From Spartinivicinus poritis (GTDB lineage Bacteria; Pseudomonadota; Gammaproteobacteria; Pseudomonadales; Zooshikellaceae), in assembly GCF_028858535.1 (NCBI RefSeq), contig NZ_JAPMOU010000011.1:1-64000 (forward strand): a stretch of DNA of 64,000 bases. The letters are read 5' to 3'. Numbering within the stretch: the first letter of the stretch is position 1; the number at the start of each line of letters is the position of its first letter. The position numbers were made by a program, and so were the translations under genes. This document shows positions 1-7,841 of this stretch, piece by piece. Under the pieces are notes generated by a model that did not search any database, had not been told where the DNA came from, and worked only from the letters and a program-made list of their open reading frames with translations.

Positions 1-182
1 TTACAGTATAAATCTTAGCAAGACACTAACGATTTATTTTACTCGAAAACAAAATCCAAAAAACACGTACTGACTGTATTTTTTTGGAAAGCGGTTACTA
101 TGTTTTTTGAACTACCTTGACTTATTTATACTAATCATGATTCATTTTTATGTATTATTAACAAAATAACCCATGATGAAAA
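1..182. other. AT-rich intergenic, no gene seen
   Basis: No open frame with a plausible start and no tRNA-like or terminator-like structure was seen in these first bases. The segment lies downstream of the minus-strand gene ending at 420 and may belong to a spacer that continues outside the window. Confidence 0.4.
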
Positions 183-418
183 GTATAGTCAAAGCGAACG
201 ATTTTTAGGAGCGGTCGTTAAATTGCAAAGCCCTTGTGCCCTAGGAGGGTGCCGCAAAAGGTTATGAGCACAGCAAAGAGAAGGCAAAAATCGGCGAAAA
301 GGCGGTGTTTATACTTAATAAATGAGCACTTTGAGCCGATTTTTAACGCTGTATTTGCTAGCGCAGTAGTTTTGCGACAGCTTCCTAGGGGTATAAAAGT
401 CATTCGCGAAGAGTATAT
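183..418. repeat. Nested palindromic element (about 150 bp MITE-like repeat inside a second repeat)
   Basis: The inner element (about 239-391) has imperfect terminal inverted repeats: the left end CCCTAGGAGGGTGCCGC matches the reverse complement of the right end around GCGACAGCTTCCTAGGG. Its interior is repeated in reverse orientation at 9506-9655. It is flanked by two inverted copies of another short repeat, TATAGTCAAAGCGAACGA at 184-201 and CATTCGCGAAGAGTATA at 401-417. This looks like one mobile palindromic element inserted into another. Open frames on both strands here are simple translations of the repeat and are not called as genes. Confidence 0.7.
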
Positions 419-419
419 A

Positions 420-830
420 TTAAAAGTCAGACGGACTAGGTATAACTGGATTCACTACACTAAACTTACGAGCACCGACCTCCTCCAACGAAAACCTAAC
501 TAGATAAGGACGGGAAGCTGCACGACAATAATCCGGCTTTAGACGTATAAATGTTACTTTAGGTGGTACTGACTTATCTGATACAACAATAAAGTCTTCT
601 TTCTTAGTACATCCAGTACTGGTTACTACAATAGAAACTGACTTTTCAGTCACTTGCAACCCATGTAAATCTTCAATGGCTGGTTGATAACCATTCGTTA
701 AGTCGTTGTTGACTTCTTCAACTGCTTCATTCATCGCCATCGCAGTAGATGTAAACAGCACTACAGATAAGCAAGCAGTTGCTTTTACTAGAGACCGGTT
801 AAATACGCCGTTAAACTTATTTTTTGACAT
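420..830 (-). CDS. Small exported protein of unknown function
   Basis: This 136-residue protein begins with basic residues and a hydrophobic stretch ending in STAMA, a typical Sec signal peptide with cleavage near residue 32, so the mature product of about 104 residues should be periplasmic or secreted. The mature part has two cysteines (near CTKKEDF and DYCRAASR) that could form a disulfide. No family is recognised. The gene stands alone, with repeat elements on both sides. The frame is clean and the signal peptide is convincing, so the gene is probably real; its function is unknown. Confidence 0.65.
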   Translation of the reverse strand: MSKNKFNGVFNRSLVKATACLSVVLFTSTAMAMNEAVEEVNNDLTNGYQPAIEDLHGLQVTEKSVSIVVTSTGCTKKEDFIVVSDKSVPPKVTFIRLKPDYCRAASRPYLVRFSLEEVGARKFSVVNPVIPSPSDF

Positions 831-938
831 GTCTGTTGTGTCTCCTTGACAATTTAAACGTTTAATATTCTGCCTTTTGGATATATGTGTAGCAGGCTAT
901 AACAACTTAAAGCACAGAAAGTTTACAAGCAAGCTATA

Positions 939-1065
939 CCCTTCGCGAATAATTTTTAGGCTTTGTTGTCATCACATCTCACCCCAATCACCTATTATTT
1001 ATAGGCTCATGGGGCTTTGCTGCTCGACGGCCGCCCCTAAAAACCCTACGCTTTGGGTATATAAA
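939..1065. repeat. Short dispersed palindromic repeat with terminal inverted repeats
   Basis: The left end TATACCCTTCGCGAATAA and the right end (reverse complement begins TATACCCAAAGCGTAGGG) form imperfect inverted repeats, both continuing into TTTTTAGG. Related ends occur at 184, 401, 22251, 35512 and 36926. The element fills the gap between the genes ending at 1067 and starting at 830. Its size and structure suggest a non-autonomous mobile element. Confidence 0.6.
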
Positions 1066-1066
1066 A

Positions 1067-1438
1067 TTAAGTCTGTTTGACTAACCAACAAGCTTTCGTC
1101 TCTGTATAAATATCAGCAATGTTTTCTGGCTTGTAATGAGTATCTAATGTTGCAATTGCAATCGATACCCATTCTGAAAAGGCTTTGCTACCACTCCATT
1201 CAATACTTGAACCACAACAACTACAAAATTTTCTAGCAATCAATCCTGAAGAGTTATAAGAGACTAACTTATCGAGACCTGTTAAATAGACTAAATCAGA
1301 TTTCAGCACACTTCCGTAAGTAGCGAACGCAGCTCCATGTTGCTTCTGACACATTTTACAGTGGCAATTAGTGACTTTTTTAGGTTCACTTTTTAACTGA
1401 TAAGTTATTACACCACAGAGACAACTGCCTTTATACAT
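1067..1438 (-). CDS. GFA-family zinc-binding protein
   Basis: This 123-residue protein has the cysteine pattern of the GFA (glutathione-dependent formaldehyde-activating enzyme-like) fold: CLCG at residues 6-9, CHCKMC at 25-30 and a downstream FCSCCG cluster near residue 78. The family binds zinc through these cysteines in a small beta-sandwich. Most single-domain members have no proven substrate, and genuine glutathione-formaldehyde activity is known for only a few. The length is normal. A good AGGAA-type ribosome site lies just before the ATG. It may be expressed alone; the neighbouring repeat suggests an accessory region. Confidence 0.85.
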   Translation of the reverse strand: MYKGSCLCGVITYQLKSEPKKVTNCHCKMCQKQHGAAFATYGSVLKSDLVYLTGLDKLVSYNSSGLIARKFCSCCGSSIEWSGSKAFSEWVSIAIATLDTHYKPENIADIYTETKACWLVKQT

Positions 1439-1465
1439 ACATTCCTCTTATTCGTAGCATAAACA

Positions 1466-2083
1466 TTATTGCCCCATTACATATTGCACTAATTTTTCTA
1501 AACTTTGATGATCTTTTGGGTTAAGGTAAATATGCCTAAACAAAGCGTAAGCCTCTGGATCATTACTCTCAAGATAACTAAAACTATTTTTATGGCCTAA
1601 AAACCACAAGCCACGCATTTTAAAGTAAGTTTCTAGTAATTCAAACTGAAGCCATGTTCGACGATAATTACCTTCCATATCATCAATAGCCGCACGGGTT
1701 AGCATTTTATTTAGCCATGCTTTTACATGAGCTAAATCAGAGTCACTAATTTTATCAACCCCTTTAGCTAGTTTTTTATTTACCTTATCAATATAGGTCT
1801 TTCCATAACCCTGTTTATCAACTACCGCAATACCATCAGCAAAACGCAAAGCAGTATCTGGAACCTCTTCCAATGCTGATGTTGGATAAATCCAAGCATC
1901 CAGATAAATGCCATGAAAAATTCGAGCGTCTTTTACTTCATCTTCTCTATCACAAAAGCAGGCGATATCAATATCGCTTGTGTCAGTAGCTTCATTTCTA
2001 GCCACTGAACCATATAAAATAATTGTATGGGGGTTGTACTTTGCTTGAAGCTCTTTTATTGCGAGTTGTACTACTTTTTCCAT
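1466..2083 (-). CDS. Nucleotidyltransferase-domain protein (MNT type) with helical C-terminus
   Basis: The N-terminal 95 residues carry the polymerase-beta-type nucleotidyltransferase signature: GS at residues 25-26 followed by DID at 37-39, preceded by a hydrophobic strand (TIILYGS). The C-terminal 100 residues are predicted helical and contain aromatic-rich segments, resembling the helical domain that accompanies such folds in kanamycin-nucleotidyltransferase-like proteins or in MNT/HEPN pairs. No clear HEPN RxxxxH motif is visible. The reaction would be transfer of a nucleotide to an unknown acceptor (small molecule, RNA or protein). It is followed in the same direction by a short ORF at 2108-2245. 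Confidence 0.8.
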   Translation of the reverse strand: MEKVVQLAIKELQAKYNPHTIILYGSVARNEATDTSDIDIACFCDREDEVKDARIFHGIYLDAWIYPTSALEEVPDTALRFADGIAVVDKQGYGKTYIDKVNKKLAKGVDKISDSDLAHVKAWLNKMLTRAAIDDMEGNYRRTWLQFELLETYFKMRGLWFLGHKNSFSYLESNDPEAYALFRHIYLNPKDHQSLEKLVQYVMGQ

Positions 2084-2107
2084 AATTAATTCTTTAAACA
2101 GATATTT

Positions 2108-2245
2108 TCACTTATTAAATAAGTGCATATTATCGTTAACATATTCCATAATACGATCAGCAACCATTTCATCAAGCAACTCAGCAGCTGATAAGGCTTT
2201 TTGACACACTTTTAGCCAGTGTTTATTTTGTTTAGGTATTTTCAT
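2108..2245 (-). CDS. Small hypothetical protein (45 aa)
   Basis: A 45-codon frame starts MKIPKQNKHW and ends at a TGA just upstream of the nucleotidyltransferase gene. It is mostly helical and charged (ALSAAELLDEMVADRIME) with no signal peptide or membrane segment. The ribosome site is weak. It fills the gap between two minus-strand genes and is 25 bases from the nucleotidyltransferase start, so it may be its co-transcribed partner. No family is recognised, and it could also be a chance ORF. Confidence 0.4.
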   Translation of the reverse strand: MKIPKQNKHWLKVCQKALSAAELLDEMVADRIMEYVNDNMHLFNK

Positions 2246-2283
2246 AGTTTTATTTACTTCTGTATATATGTTTTGTAATAGTT

Positions 2284-3084
2284 CTATTTATAGTGCTGCA
2301 ACTTGATAACAAATTCCATGTTGTCAAACTCTTTACCAAAAGCTGATTGAAGATCATGCTTCAATTTTTCCATCTCAGGATAAGAGCTACCACCAATAAA
2401 TACTCCTCCTGGTTTGCCAGTTACTTTGAAAAGTATTCCTCTTTTACCATTAAAATAATATTCTAAATTAATATCATTATTCCTAAAGATGCCATTTTCC
2501 TTATCAGCCAAACACTGATAACAGACTAGTTCATGCTTTTCAGCAATTCTTTTTAACAAGTTAAACGCTAAAACCATATCAATTTGTTCATTTTCACTGC
2601 TTTTTCGTATCGTATACTCATGACGAGGTATTATCACTGATGTACCTGTAATTGCAAATATTGATAAAATAACAATAGGTATCTTCAGCACGTTAGTTAG
2701 CCGAGTTTTGGTCTTATATTTATATGATTGTTTTGCAAAAGATGCTGCTAAAGGTATTATTGCCAGGGCAACTAGATCAGCATAATCCACTACTCGATCA
2801 TAGTATATAAAGCCAATATTATTAAACATATCAATCAAAGGCTGAGAATATTGACTTTTCCATAAAACAAACCCTGAACCAATAAGCACCGCACATAGCT
2901 TCTTATATTGAGGAAACATGTAAAAAGCTATCATCGAAACCAAGCATAACCCTGAGAAGTCTGATAGTTTACCTGTTACCCAATTAGAGAAGGCCTCTTT
3001 GAGATATAAATCATTTACTAAAAGCACGCCTAATGAAACTAAGAATGGCCAACTATATAAAAAAGAAACTTTTTTCTCACTCAT
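2284..3084 (-). CDS. Multi-pass membrane protein of unknown function
   Basis: The 266-residue protein has four or five hydrophobic segments in its first 145 residues (FLVSLGVLLVN, FSGLCLVSMIAFYMF, LCAVLIGSGFVLW, LVALAIIPLAA, IPIVILSIFAITG). A soluble C-terminal domain of about 115 residues follows, with two close cysteines (CYQC) that could bind metal or form a disulfide. No family is recognised. It stands in a run of minus-strand accessory genes with gaps of 60 bp or more, so it may have its own promoter. Confidence 0.6.
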   Translation of the reverse strand: MSEKKVSFLYSWPFLVSLGVLLVNDLYLKEAFSNWVTGKLSDFSGLCLVSMIAFYMFPQYKKLCAVLIGSGFVLWKSQYSQPLIDMFNNIGFIYYDRVVDYADLVALAIIPLAASFAKQSYKYKTKTRLTNVLKIPIVILSIFAITGTSVIIPRHEYTIRKSSENEQIDMVLAFNLLKRIAEKHELVCYQCLADKENGIFRNNDINLEYYFNGKRGILFKVTGKPGGVFIGGSSYPEMEKLKHDLQSAFGKEFDNMEFVIKLQHYK

Positions 3085-3146
3085 TATTTAATATTTAACA
3101 CCTATCCTATGACTTTAAAACGTTTCTAATAAAATATCTTTTTTCA

Positions 3147-3521
3147 TCATATTGGCTCTCTTCTATGAAAGTCAATATAAAGCTTTTTTAACTCATCAGG
3201 TAAAGCTAACCAATAAGGTTTGATTTTATCTTCAGGTACTTGCCAGAATAAGTTCTCAGTAAAAGCAACATCTATACAATTTTTTACCTCTTTGTTTCCT
3301 TTTCTAAAATTACTGCTCATATAATTGAACAGCTCTATATATTTACCAACATCCTCAGACATGGTCATTTCACGATTAAGCGCCTTGGCCAAACTCTCAA
3401 ACCAGCTGTAAGCAAACTCAGGATCAATTTCATCCCACACTCTAATATGCTCTTTATCTGCTTTTACAGTAATTTCAGGAAACGTTTGTCTAGTTTCATT
3501 GTAAAATTCTAGTAGGGTCAT
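3147..3521 (-). CDS. Small acidic protein, immunity-protein-like
   Basis: A 124-residue soluble protein rich in tryptophan and acidic residues, with a motif ENLFWQVPEDKIKPYW and a C-terminus ending YIDFHRREPI. This style resembles small proteins found in polymorphic-toxin immunity arrays, recalled from memory rather than searched. There is no signal peptide or membrane segment. It follows the 193-residue gene with a 6-bp gap, so the two are likely co-transcribed. Confidence 0.55.
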   Translation of the reverse strand: MTLLEFYNETRQTFPEITVKADKEHIRVWDEIDPEFAYSWFESLAKALNREMTMSEDVGKYIELFNYMSSNFRKGNKEVKNCIDVAFTENLFWQVPEDKIKPYWLALPDELKKLYIDFHRREPI

Positions 3522-3527
3522 TTTTAC

Positions 3528-4109
3528 TTACTCTTCAAACCACCTTTGCTCTCTATTGCAGAGGTTATCCCATTCAGCCCTGGATAAAATTTCCATATTC
3601 TCTAGACATGTTCCCGCCAATACATAATTATCATCCCATGATATGAGTTCTTCGGTATCAGCAGGCGCTGTTTCACCAAAACAAGGGAGTTGTTCTAAAA
3701 TCAACAACCAAAACTTATTAGCAAGCAACCATTCAAGCTCTTTCACATTTTCAGGCACATCTTTAAATGGCACGCTTTTAACAACGTTCTCAGCTATCTC
3801 ATCAACTGAATAAAAATCATCATTTAAACACCACCCATTACCCTCAGTCCATAAATAAGCATCATAGCGTGTATTAGTAATTTGAATCGCTTGTTCAGAC
3901 ATATCAGGTGAAGCTTCATAGAAAACACTGTACTGAATACTGGCTGTTTTTATCAGTTCAACCTTAAACGGGGCGGCTGGTAGTAAGGTGCTATTGAAAG
4001 AGTCATATAGATCCTTCAATACAGGAAAAAGCTCAACAACGTTTGCATACTTATTTAGCAACTGTATAAGCTTTGTTTTGAAGAGTTGCTTTTGTGGGTG
4101 TTGTTTCAT
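3528..4109 (-). CDS. Hypothetical protein (193 aa)
   Basis: No family is recognised. The protein is soluble, slightly acidic and rich in aromatic residues; the middle (YDAYLWTEGNGWCLNDDFYSV) looks like beta strands. The start codon overlaps the end of the Sel1-repeat gene by 4 bp (ATGA-type coupling), and its 3' end is 6 bp from the next gene. The block 3147-4822 is therefore probably one transcription unit. Sel1-repeat and immunity-like neighbours suggest a conflict or stress-related accessory locus, but this is inference. Confidence 0.55.
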   Translation of the reverse strand: MKQHPQKQLFKTKLIQLLNKYANVVELFPVLKDLYDSFNSTLLPAAPFKVELIKTASIQYSVFYEASPDMSEQAIQITNTRYDAYLWTEGNGWCLNDDFYSVDEIAENVVKSVPFKDVPENVKELEWLLANKFWLLILEQLPCFGETAPADTEELISWDDNYVLAGTCLENMEILSRAEWDNLCNREQRWFEE

Positions 4110-4822
4110 TTATAAAACCAATCGGGGTGCGACCGAAAGCTGAGCGAGCCTAAGTAAGAAGCTCTAGTTTGCCAATAACTGGCTTTTTCTTCATTTAGAT
4201 ACTGTGTATCAAATTCGCCCATATAAATACTAGCTAGAATTTCAGCCGCCCATTGTGCATGAGGTACATTATAGTCTTTGCTAGCTGACTGTTCATACCA
4301 ATAAATGGCTTGTTCTATATCAGCTTTACCACCTTCTCCAAAAAGCAGCATCAACGCCAAGTCGTTTTGAGACTCAGCTAATCCTTGTTTTGCAGCCAAT
4401 TCATCCCAATACATAACCTTATTGTTATCTAAAGGAACGACTTCACCATGCGCATAAGCACAGGCAAGGCTTCTTTGTGCTTCAGCTGAACCCTTCCTTG
4501 CAGCCCATTCTAGTTGTTTAATCGCTTTTTGGGTACTAGGTACAGAAGACCAGCAACCTTTCTTATAATTGGTATTCGCAAGTAAAGCTACAGCTTCTGG
4601 ATGTTTATTATTTGCACTTTTTTTAAGCCAATACTCAGACTCCTTGGCAGACATTTCCGGGTCACTACCATAATACAAATAACCTAGAATAAGTTGAGCT
4701 TCAGCGTTACCTTTTTTAGCCAAAGGAATTAATAACTTCTTTGCCTGCTTATACTTTTCAGCAAGGATTAGTCTTTTAGCGATACCTATTCGGTTGAATT
4801 TCATAATACTAATATTTAGCAT
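4106..4822 (-). CDS. Sel1-like tetratricopeptide repeat protein
   Basis: The 238-residue protein is built from about five Sel1/TPR-like units, visible as recurring AEAQ..LGYLYY, PEAVALLAN, AEAQRSLACAYAHG and AESQNDLALMLLFGEG blocks about 36 residues apart, each followed by a YW..SA helix. Sel1 repeats form alpha-solenoids that mediate protein-protein contacts. There is no signal peptide, so the protein is probably cytoplasmic. M7 (MKFNRIG) is an alternative start. It is translationally coupled to the gene at 3528-4109. Confidence 0.75.
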   Translation of the reverse strand: MLNISIMKFNRIGIAKRLILAEKYKQAKKLLIPLAKKGNAEAQLILGYLYYGSDPEMSAKESEYWLKKSANNKHPEAVALLANTNYKKGCWSSVPSTQKAIKQLEWAARKGSAEAQRSLACAYAHGEVVPLDNNKVMYWDELAAKQGLAESQNDLALMLLFGEGGKADIEQAIYWYEQSASKDYNVPHAQWAAEILASIYMGEFDTQYLNEEKASYWQTRASYLGSLSFRSHPDWFYK

Positions 4823-4839
4823 AACTTAGTCAAGTCATG

Positions 4840-5376
4840 CTAGTTTTCAACATAACAAAAAAACACACCTAACTCATCATCTATTTGCTCATCATCAAGT
4901 CCAATTTCAGGTATATTTGACTGTTTCGTGTAAAAATAGTTTTCTATAGAGCTAAGGCCTTCACCAGCTTCGCATAGACTACTTATATCTATGCTATCAA
5001 GAAAAAAGTACATTTTTTCTGCACCAGCGAACCTGGCTACTTTATTACAAATATAAATAAATTCATTCCTTTGCTCTTTAATATTTTCAAACCGTCTCCA
5101 GGATAAACCATTCAGCTCTAGAGTATTTTTGTAAGTTGTTAATGATATATTCATAGGTCCATCTATCCATACCAATCCTTCCACACTCATTTCTAGTAAA
5201 TTTTTATCATTAAGTTCCTTATCAGCTAAACAGTTTTTCCATTCCCACCCTTGTTTCTTGCCATAGTGATACTGAACTTCAAAATCATTAAATAAACTAT
5301 TTAGCTTATTAGGCAAATTTATAAGATCACTACTGTTGAAACAATGATCAATTACGCAGCTTGTATCGATTGTCAT
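4840..5376 (-). CDS. Hypothetical protein (178 aa) next to ABC-3C locus
   Basis: No family is recognised. The protein is soluble and acidic at the C-terminus (DDEQIDDELGVFF). It lies only 7 bp downstream of the DUF3732 ATPase gene in the same direction, so it is likely transcribed with the ABC-3C genes, and 17 bp upstream of the Sel1 gene. It could be an extra component of that system or the first gene of the accessory block that follows. Confidence 0.55.
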   Translation of the reverse strand: MTIDTSCVIDHCFNSSDLINLPNKLNSLFNDFEVQYHYGKKQGWEWKNCLADKELNDKNLLEMSVEGLVWIDGPMNISLTTYKNTLELNGLSWRRFENIKEQRNEFIYICNKVARFAGAEKMYFFLDSIDISSLCEAGEGLSSIENYFYTKQSNIPEIGLDDEQIDDELGVFFCYVEN

Positions 5377-5383
5377 TGAATGC

Positions 5384-7330
5384 CTAGCTATTTTTTAAAT
5401 GTGAATACCAGTGTTTTGGAATTAGTGCATTATCACCTCTCCACTTTTTGTCAACTATTGCATTTTGAAACCATTCTTCATCTATATCAGCATGGTCAGT
5501 AATGATAACTTGAAGATCAGGATTCAACTCGGAAACCACTTTAAAAATCCACTTAAACATTTTCTTAACTGCTTGCCTATCTTCATCTTTTTTAATTTCT
5601 TCTAATTTCCCAAGAACTGCTTTGTCAGAAGGAAAGTAAACCTGAGTTGGTTGATCAAAAACTATAAAGTTACATACAGGCCTCTTCTGCTTAATGAACC
5701 ATTTAGCTAAAGCCAAATAAGTAATTAAGTGATATCCGACCCAATTTTCTCCACTACCCATCCTATATAAAGGAGTTCTGCCATTTGGTGTTTCAGCAAC
5801 AACAGTTAATTTAGAAATATCAAGTCTAATTGGGTTTTCACAATGCTCAAGTTTTAACTCTCTAGCCCAATTTGTCATATCAACTGCAACACAGCTAAGC
5901 TGTGACTCTAAAACTTCTTTTAATGTTTCTGGGTCTAACTTTTTTTCAAGCTCATCTATTTGGTCACCAAGTATTTTCAATTTATTTTGAAGGGGTATAG
6001 TATCTCTACTCCACTCAATTCCTTCAAGGTATAAAGATATTCTTCCCACGACACGGGATCTTTTATCACCTAACATTTCTTTCTTTATAATGCTCAATTC
6101 CTGATTTTTTAGAACATCGATAGATGTGCGTACTTTTTTAATATCTTCTGCTAGCTTAACATCTTCACTTTTCAAACTCTCCAAGTAAGAGTTTATTCTT
6201 GGTTTATTTCTTGAAATATTTTCAAGCTTATTATCTAGACTTTCAATTGATGACAGTATCAGATTTTCTACCTTATTTGTATTTTCATGTTCAACTTCAC
6301 AAATAGGGCAAGCAGAGGATGTCGAAAAATTTTTATATATTCCAATTGACTGCAATCTATATGACTGTTCATTTAATTCACTTTCATATCCATGAATTGA
6401 TCCAGCATATTCTTTAGCTGCATTAATTCTATATCTTAATGATCTTTTCAACTCTTTTAAGGAATCATACTGTTTTTGAAGTTTACTAAGTTTTTCTTCA
6501 TCAAAATCATCATTTTCTGTATTAGATGGAATCCAGTTATTTAGTCTCCTAAGCTCTACTAACAATTCATCATCACTGAGAGTATGCTCTCCTTTATATA
6601 TACCGATACTTGATGCTTCAGCAAGCAAGTTAAAGCCTTTTTTTAAGCCCTCACCTTTAATACTATCAATTTCCTGTATTCTCTTAATAACTTTATTTTT
6701 TTCTCTTCTCAGATTACGTAATTTAGCCATTTCAGAAAATCTTGTATTATCTGCAGCCCCCATAAAAAATGGCAATGTATCCTTTATAGTTTGAGGAATG
6801 TATGGTTCTGACTGCCTATGAAATAGTGTTCTTTTTGCAGCCACCTCATCTTGACCTTGAAACAAATAATAAATTGAGTGGTTAAAATCAATATTAAAAC
6901 TTGACCGAGTTTGCTCCTTAGGCACCTCGGTAACTTGCTCTGGAATTCCTATTTTCCTTGTTAAAAACTCAACAACACCATTTATATTATCTGATTTTTT
7001 TAGTTCATAAGCTTCTGGCATTATAACTGATTTTTCAATTAACATATGGCATGCGGAATTAGACTTATATTTACTAACTGGTGCAGCCCTAGCTATAAAA
7101 ACCTGCACGTCAGAAAGCTGTAACAACAAAGCGTACCAACTCACAGTTTTGCGAATATAGCCTTCAGCAACTGTACACTCACTTGCTCCTAGGCAATACT
7201 CAATTATATCAATTAATGATGATTTACCTTTTTTTGATGCCCCAGTAATAATATTAACCTGAGATGGTTTAAAATCAACATCACGCCGCTCTCCATTTAT
7301 TCCATAAAGTGATATTTTTAAAATTTGCAT
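5384..7330 (-). CDS. DUF3732-type ABC ATPase of an ABC-3C system
   Basis: An SMC/Rad50-like ATPase. Numbered from the start used here: Walker A GASKKGKSS at residues 30-38, a long central coiled coil interrupted near residue 340 by CPIC (a zinc-hook-like CxxC), an SGENW signature near 524 and Walker B FIVFDQPTQ near 555. This layout fits the DUF3732 ATPases of ABC-three-component conflict systems. The frame is open 21 codons further upstream, but the ATG at 7330 begins the conserved MQILKISLYG and lies 2 bp after the previous stop, so it was preferred. The ATPase is expected to sense nucleic acid and license the nuclease-like partner. Confidence 0.85.
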   Translation of the reverse strand: MQILKISLYGINGERRDVDFKPSQVNIITGASKKGKSSLIDIIEYCLGASECTVAEGYIRKTVSWYALLLQLSDVQVFIARAAPVSKYKSNSACHMLIEKSVIMPEAYELKKSDNINGVVEFLTRKIGIPEQVTEVPKEQTRSSFNIDFNHSIYYLFQGQDEVAAKRTLFHRQSEPYIPQTIKDTLPFFMGAADNTRFSEMAKLRNLRREKNKVIKRIQEIDSIKGEGLKKGFNLLAEASSIGIYKGEHTLSDDELLVELRRLNNWIPSNTENDDFDEEKLSKLQKQYDSLKELKRSLRYRINAAKEYAGSIHGYESELNEQSYRLQSIGIYKNFSTSSACPICEVEHENTNKVENLILSSIESLDNKLENISRNKPRINSYLESLKSEDVKLAEDIKKVRTSIDVLKNQELSIIKKEMLGDKRSRVVGRISLYLEGIEWSRDTIPLQNKLKILGDQIDELEKKLDPETLKEVLESQLSCVAVDMTNWARELKLEHCENPIRLDISKLTVVAETPNGRTPLYRMGSGENWVGYHLITYLALAKWFIKQKRPVCNFIVFDQPTQVYFPSDKAVLGKLEEIKKDEDRQAVKKMFKWIFKVVSELNPDLQVIITDHADIDEEWFQNAIVDKKWRGDNALIPKHWYSHLKNS

Positions 7331-7332
7331 GA

Positions 7333-7827
7333 TTATGGTCTTATGCCTAATTGAATAAAAATTATTTCTGTAGTTGGTGCATGGGAAAACCATTTCCCCA
7401 AAAATCTTGAAGCTCGTAAGGAGTTTTTCATATGTACACTTTTATTAAATAGAGATGGTATCTTCGACAACTTACTATCTTTTAATAATAAAGTTCCACT
7501 TTTTTTCATAGTAATCAATTCTTTATGCAGCAAAAAGCTACATGCAGATTGAACTATGGGAATGTAAGATTCAGCTTGCTCTACTAGATCTATCAGTACA
7601 CCTTCATTTTTGGTTACCCACGAAGAAATCGATGTGCTATATTGTTTTGGTAATCTATGAGAGATTGTGTTAGACATTGCCATTGGTACAACAACAAATG
7701 GAAGAGCACAATGCATTCCTTCTACTTTATTTTCAACATACTCCCTTATACATGAATACAATATAAATCCAATATAAGCAGGATTATATAATCCAACTTC
7801 TTCCTCAGAATACTGTTGTTGTTCCAT
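7333..7827 (-). CDS. ABC-3C middle component
   Basis: A 164-residue protein between the effector and the ATPase, with LYNPAYIGFILYSCI near the N-terminus and a mostly helical body ending in FIQLGIRP. Size, position and the NPA..G..L opening match the small middle components of ABC-three-component systems, which are thought to be winged-helix adaptors bridging the ATPase and the effector. This assignment rests mainly on context. Spacing to the effector gene is 14 bp and to the ATPase 2 bp, so the three are one operon. Confidence 0.7.
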   Translation of the reverse strand: MEQQQYSEEEVGLYNPAYIGFILYSCIREYVENKVEGMHCALPFVVVPMAMSNTISHRLPKQYSTSISSWVTKNEGVLIDLVEQAESYIPIVQSACSFLLHKELITMKKSGTLLLKDSKLSKIPSLFNKSVHMKNSLRASRFLGKWFSHAPTTEIIFIQLGIRP

Positions 7828-7841
7828 GAATTACTATTCTC

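Noticed and set aside
877-1080. Plus-strand open frame of 67 codons
   Set aside because: It overlaps the 939-1065 repeat and reaches into the opposite-strand GFA gene; there is no ribosome site.
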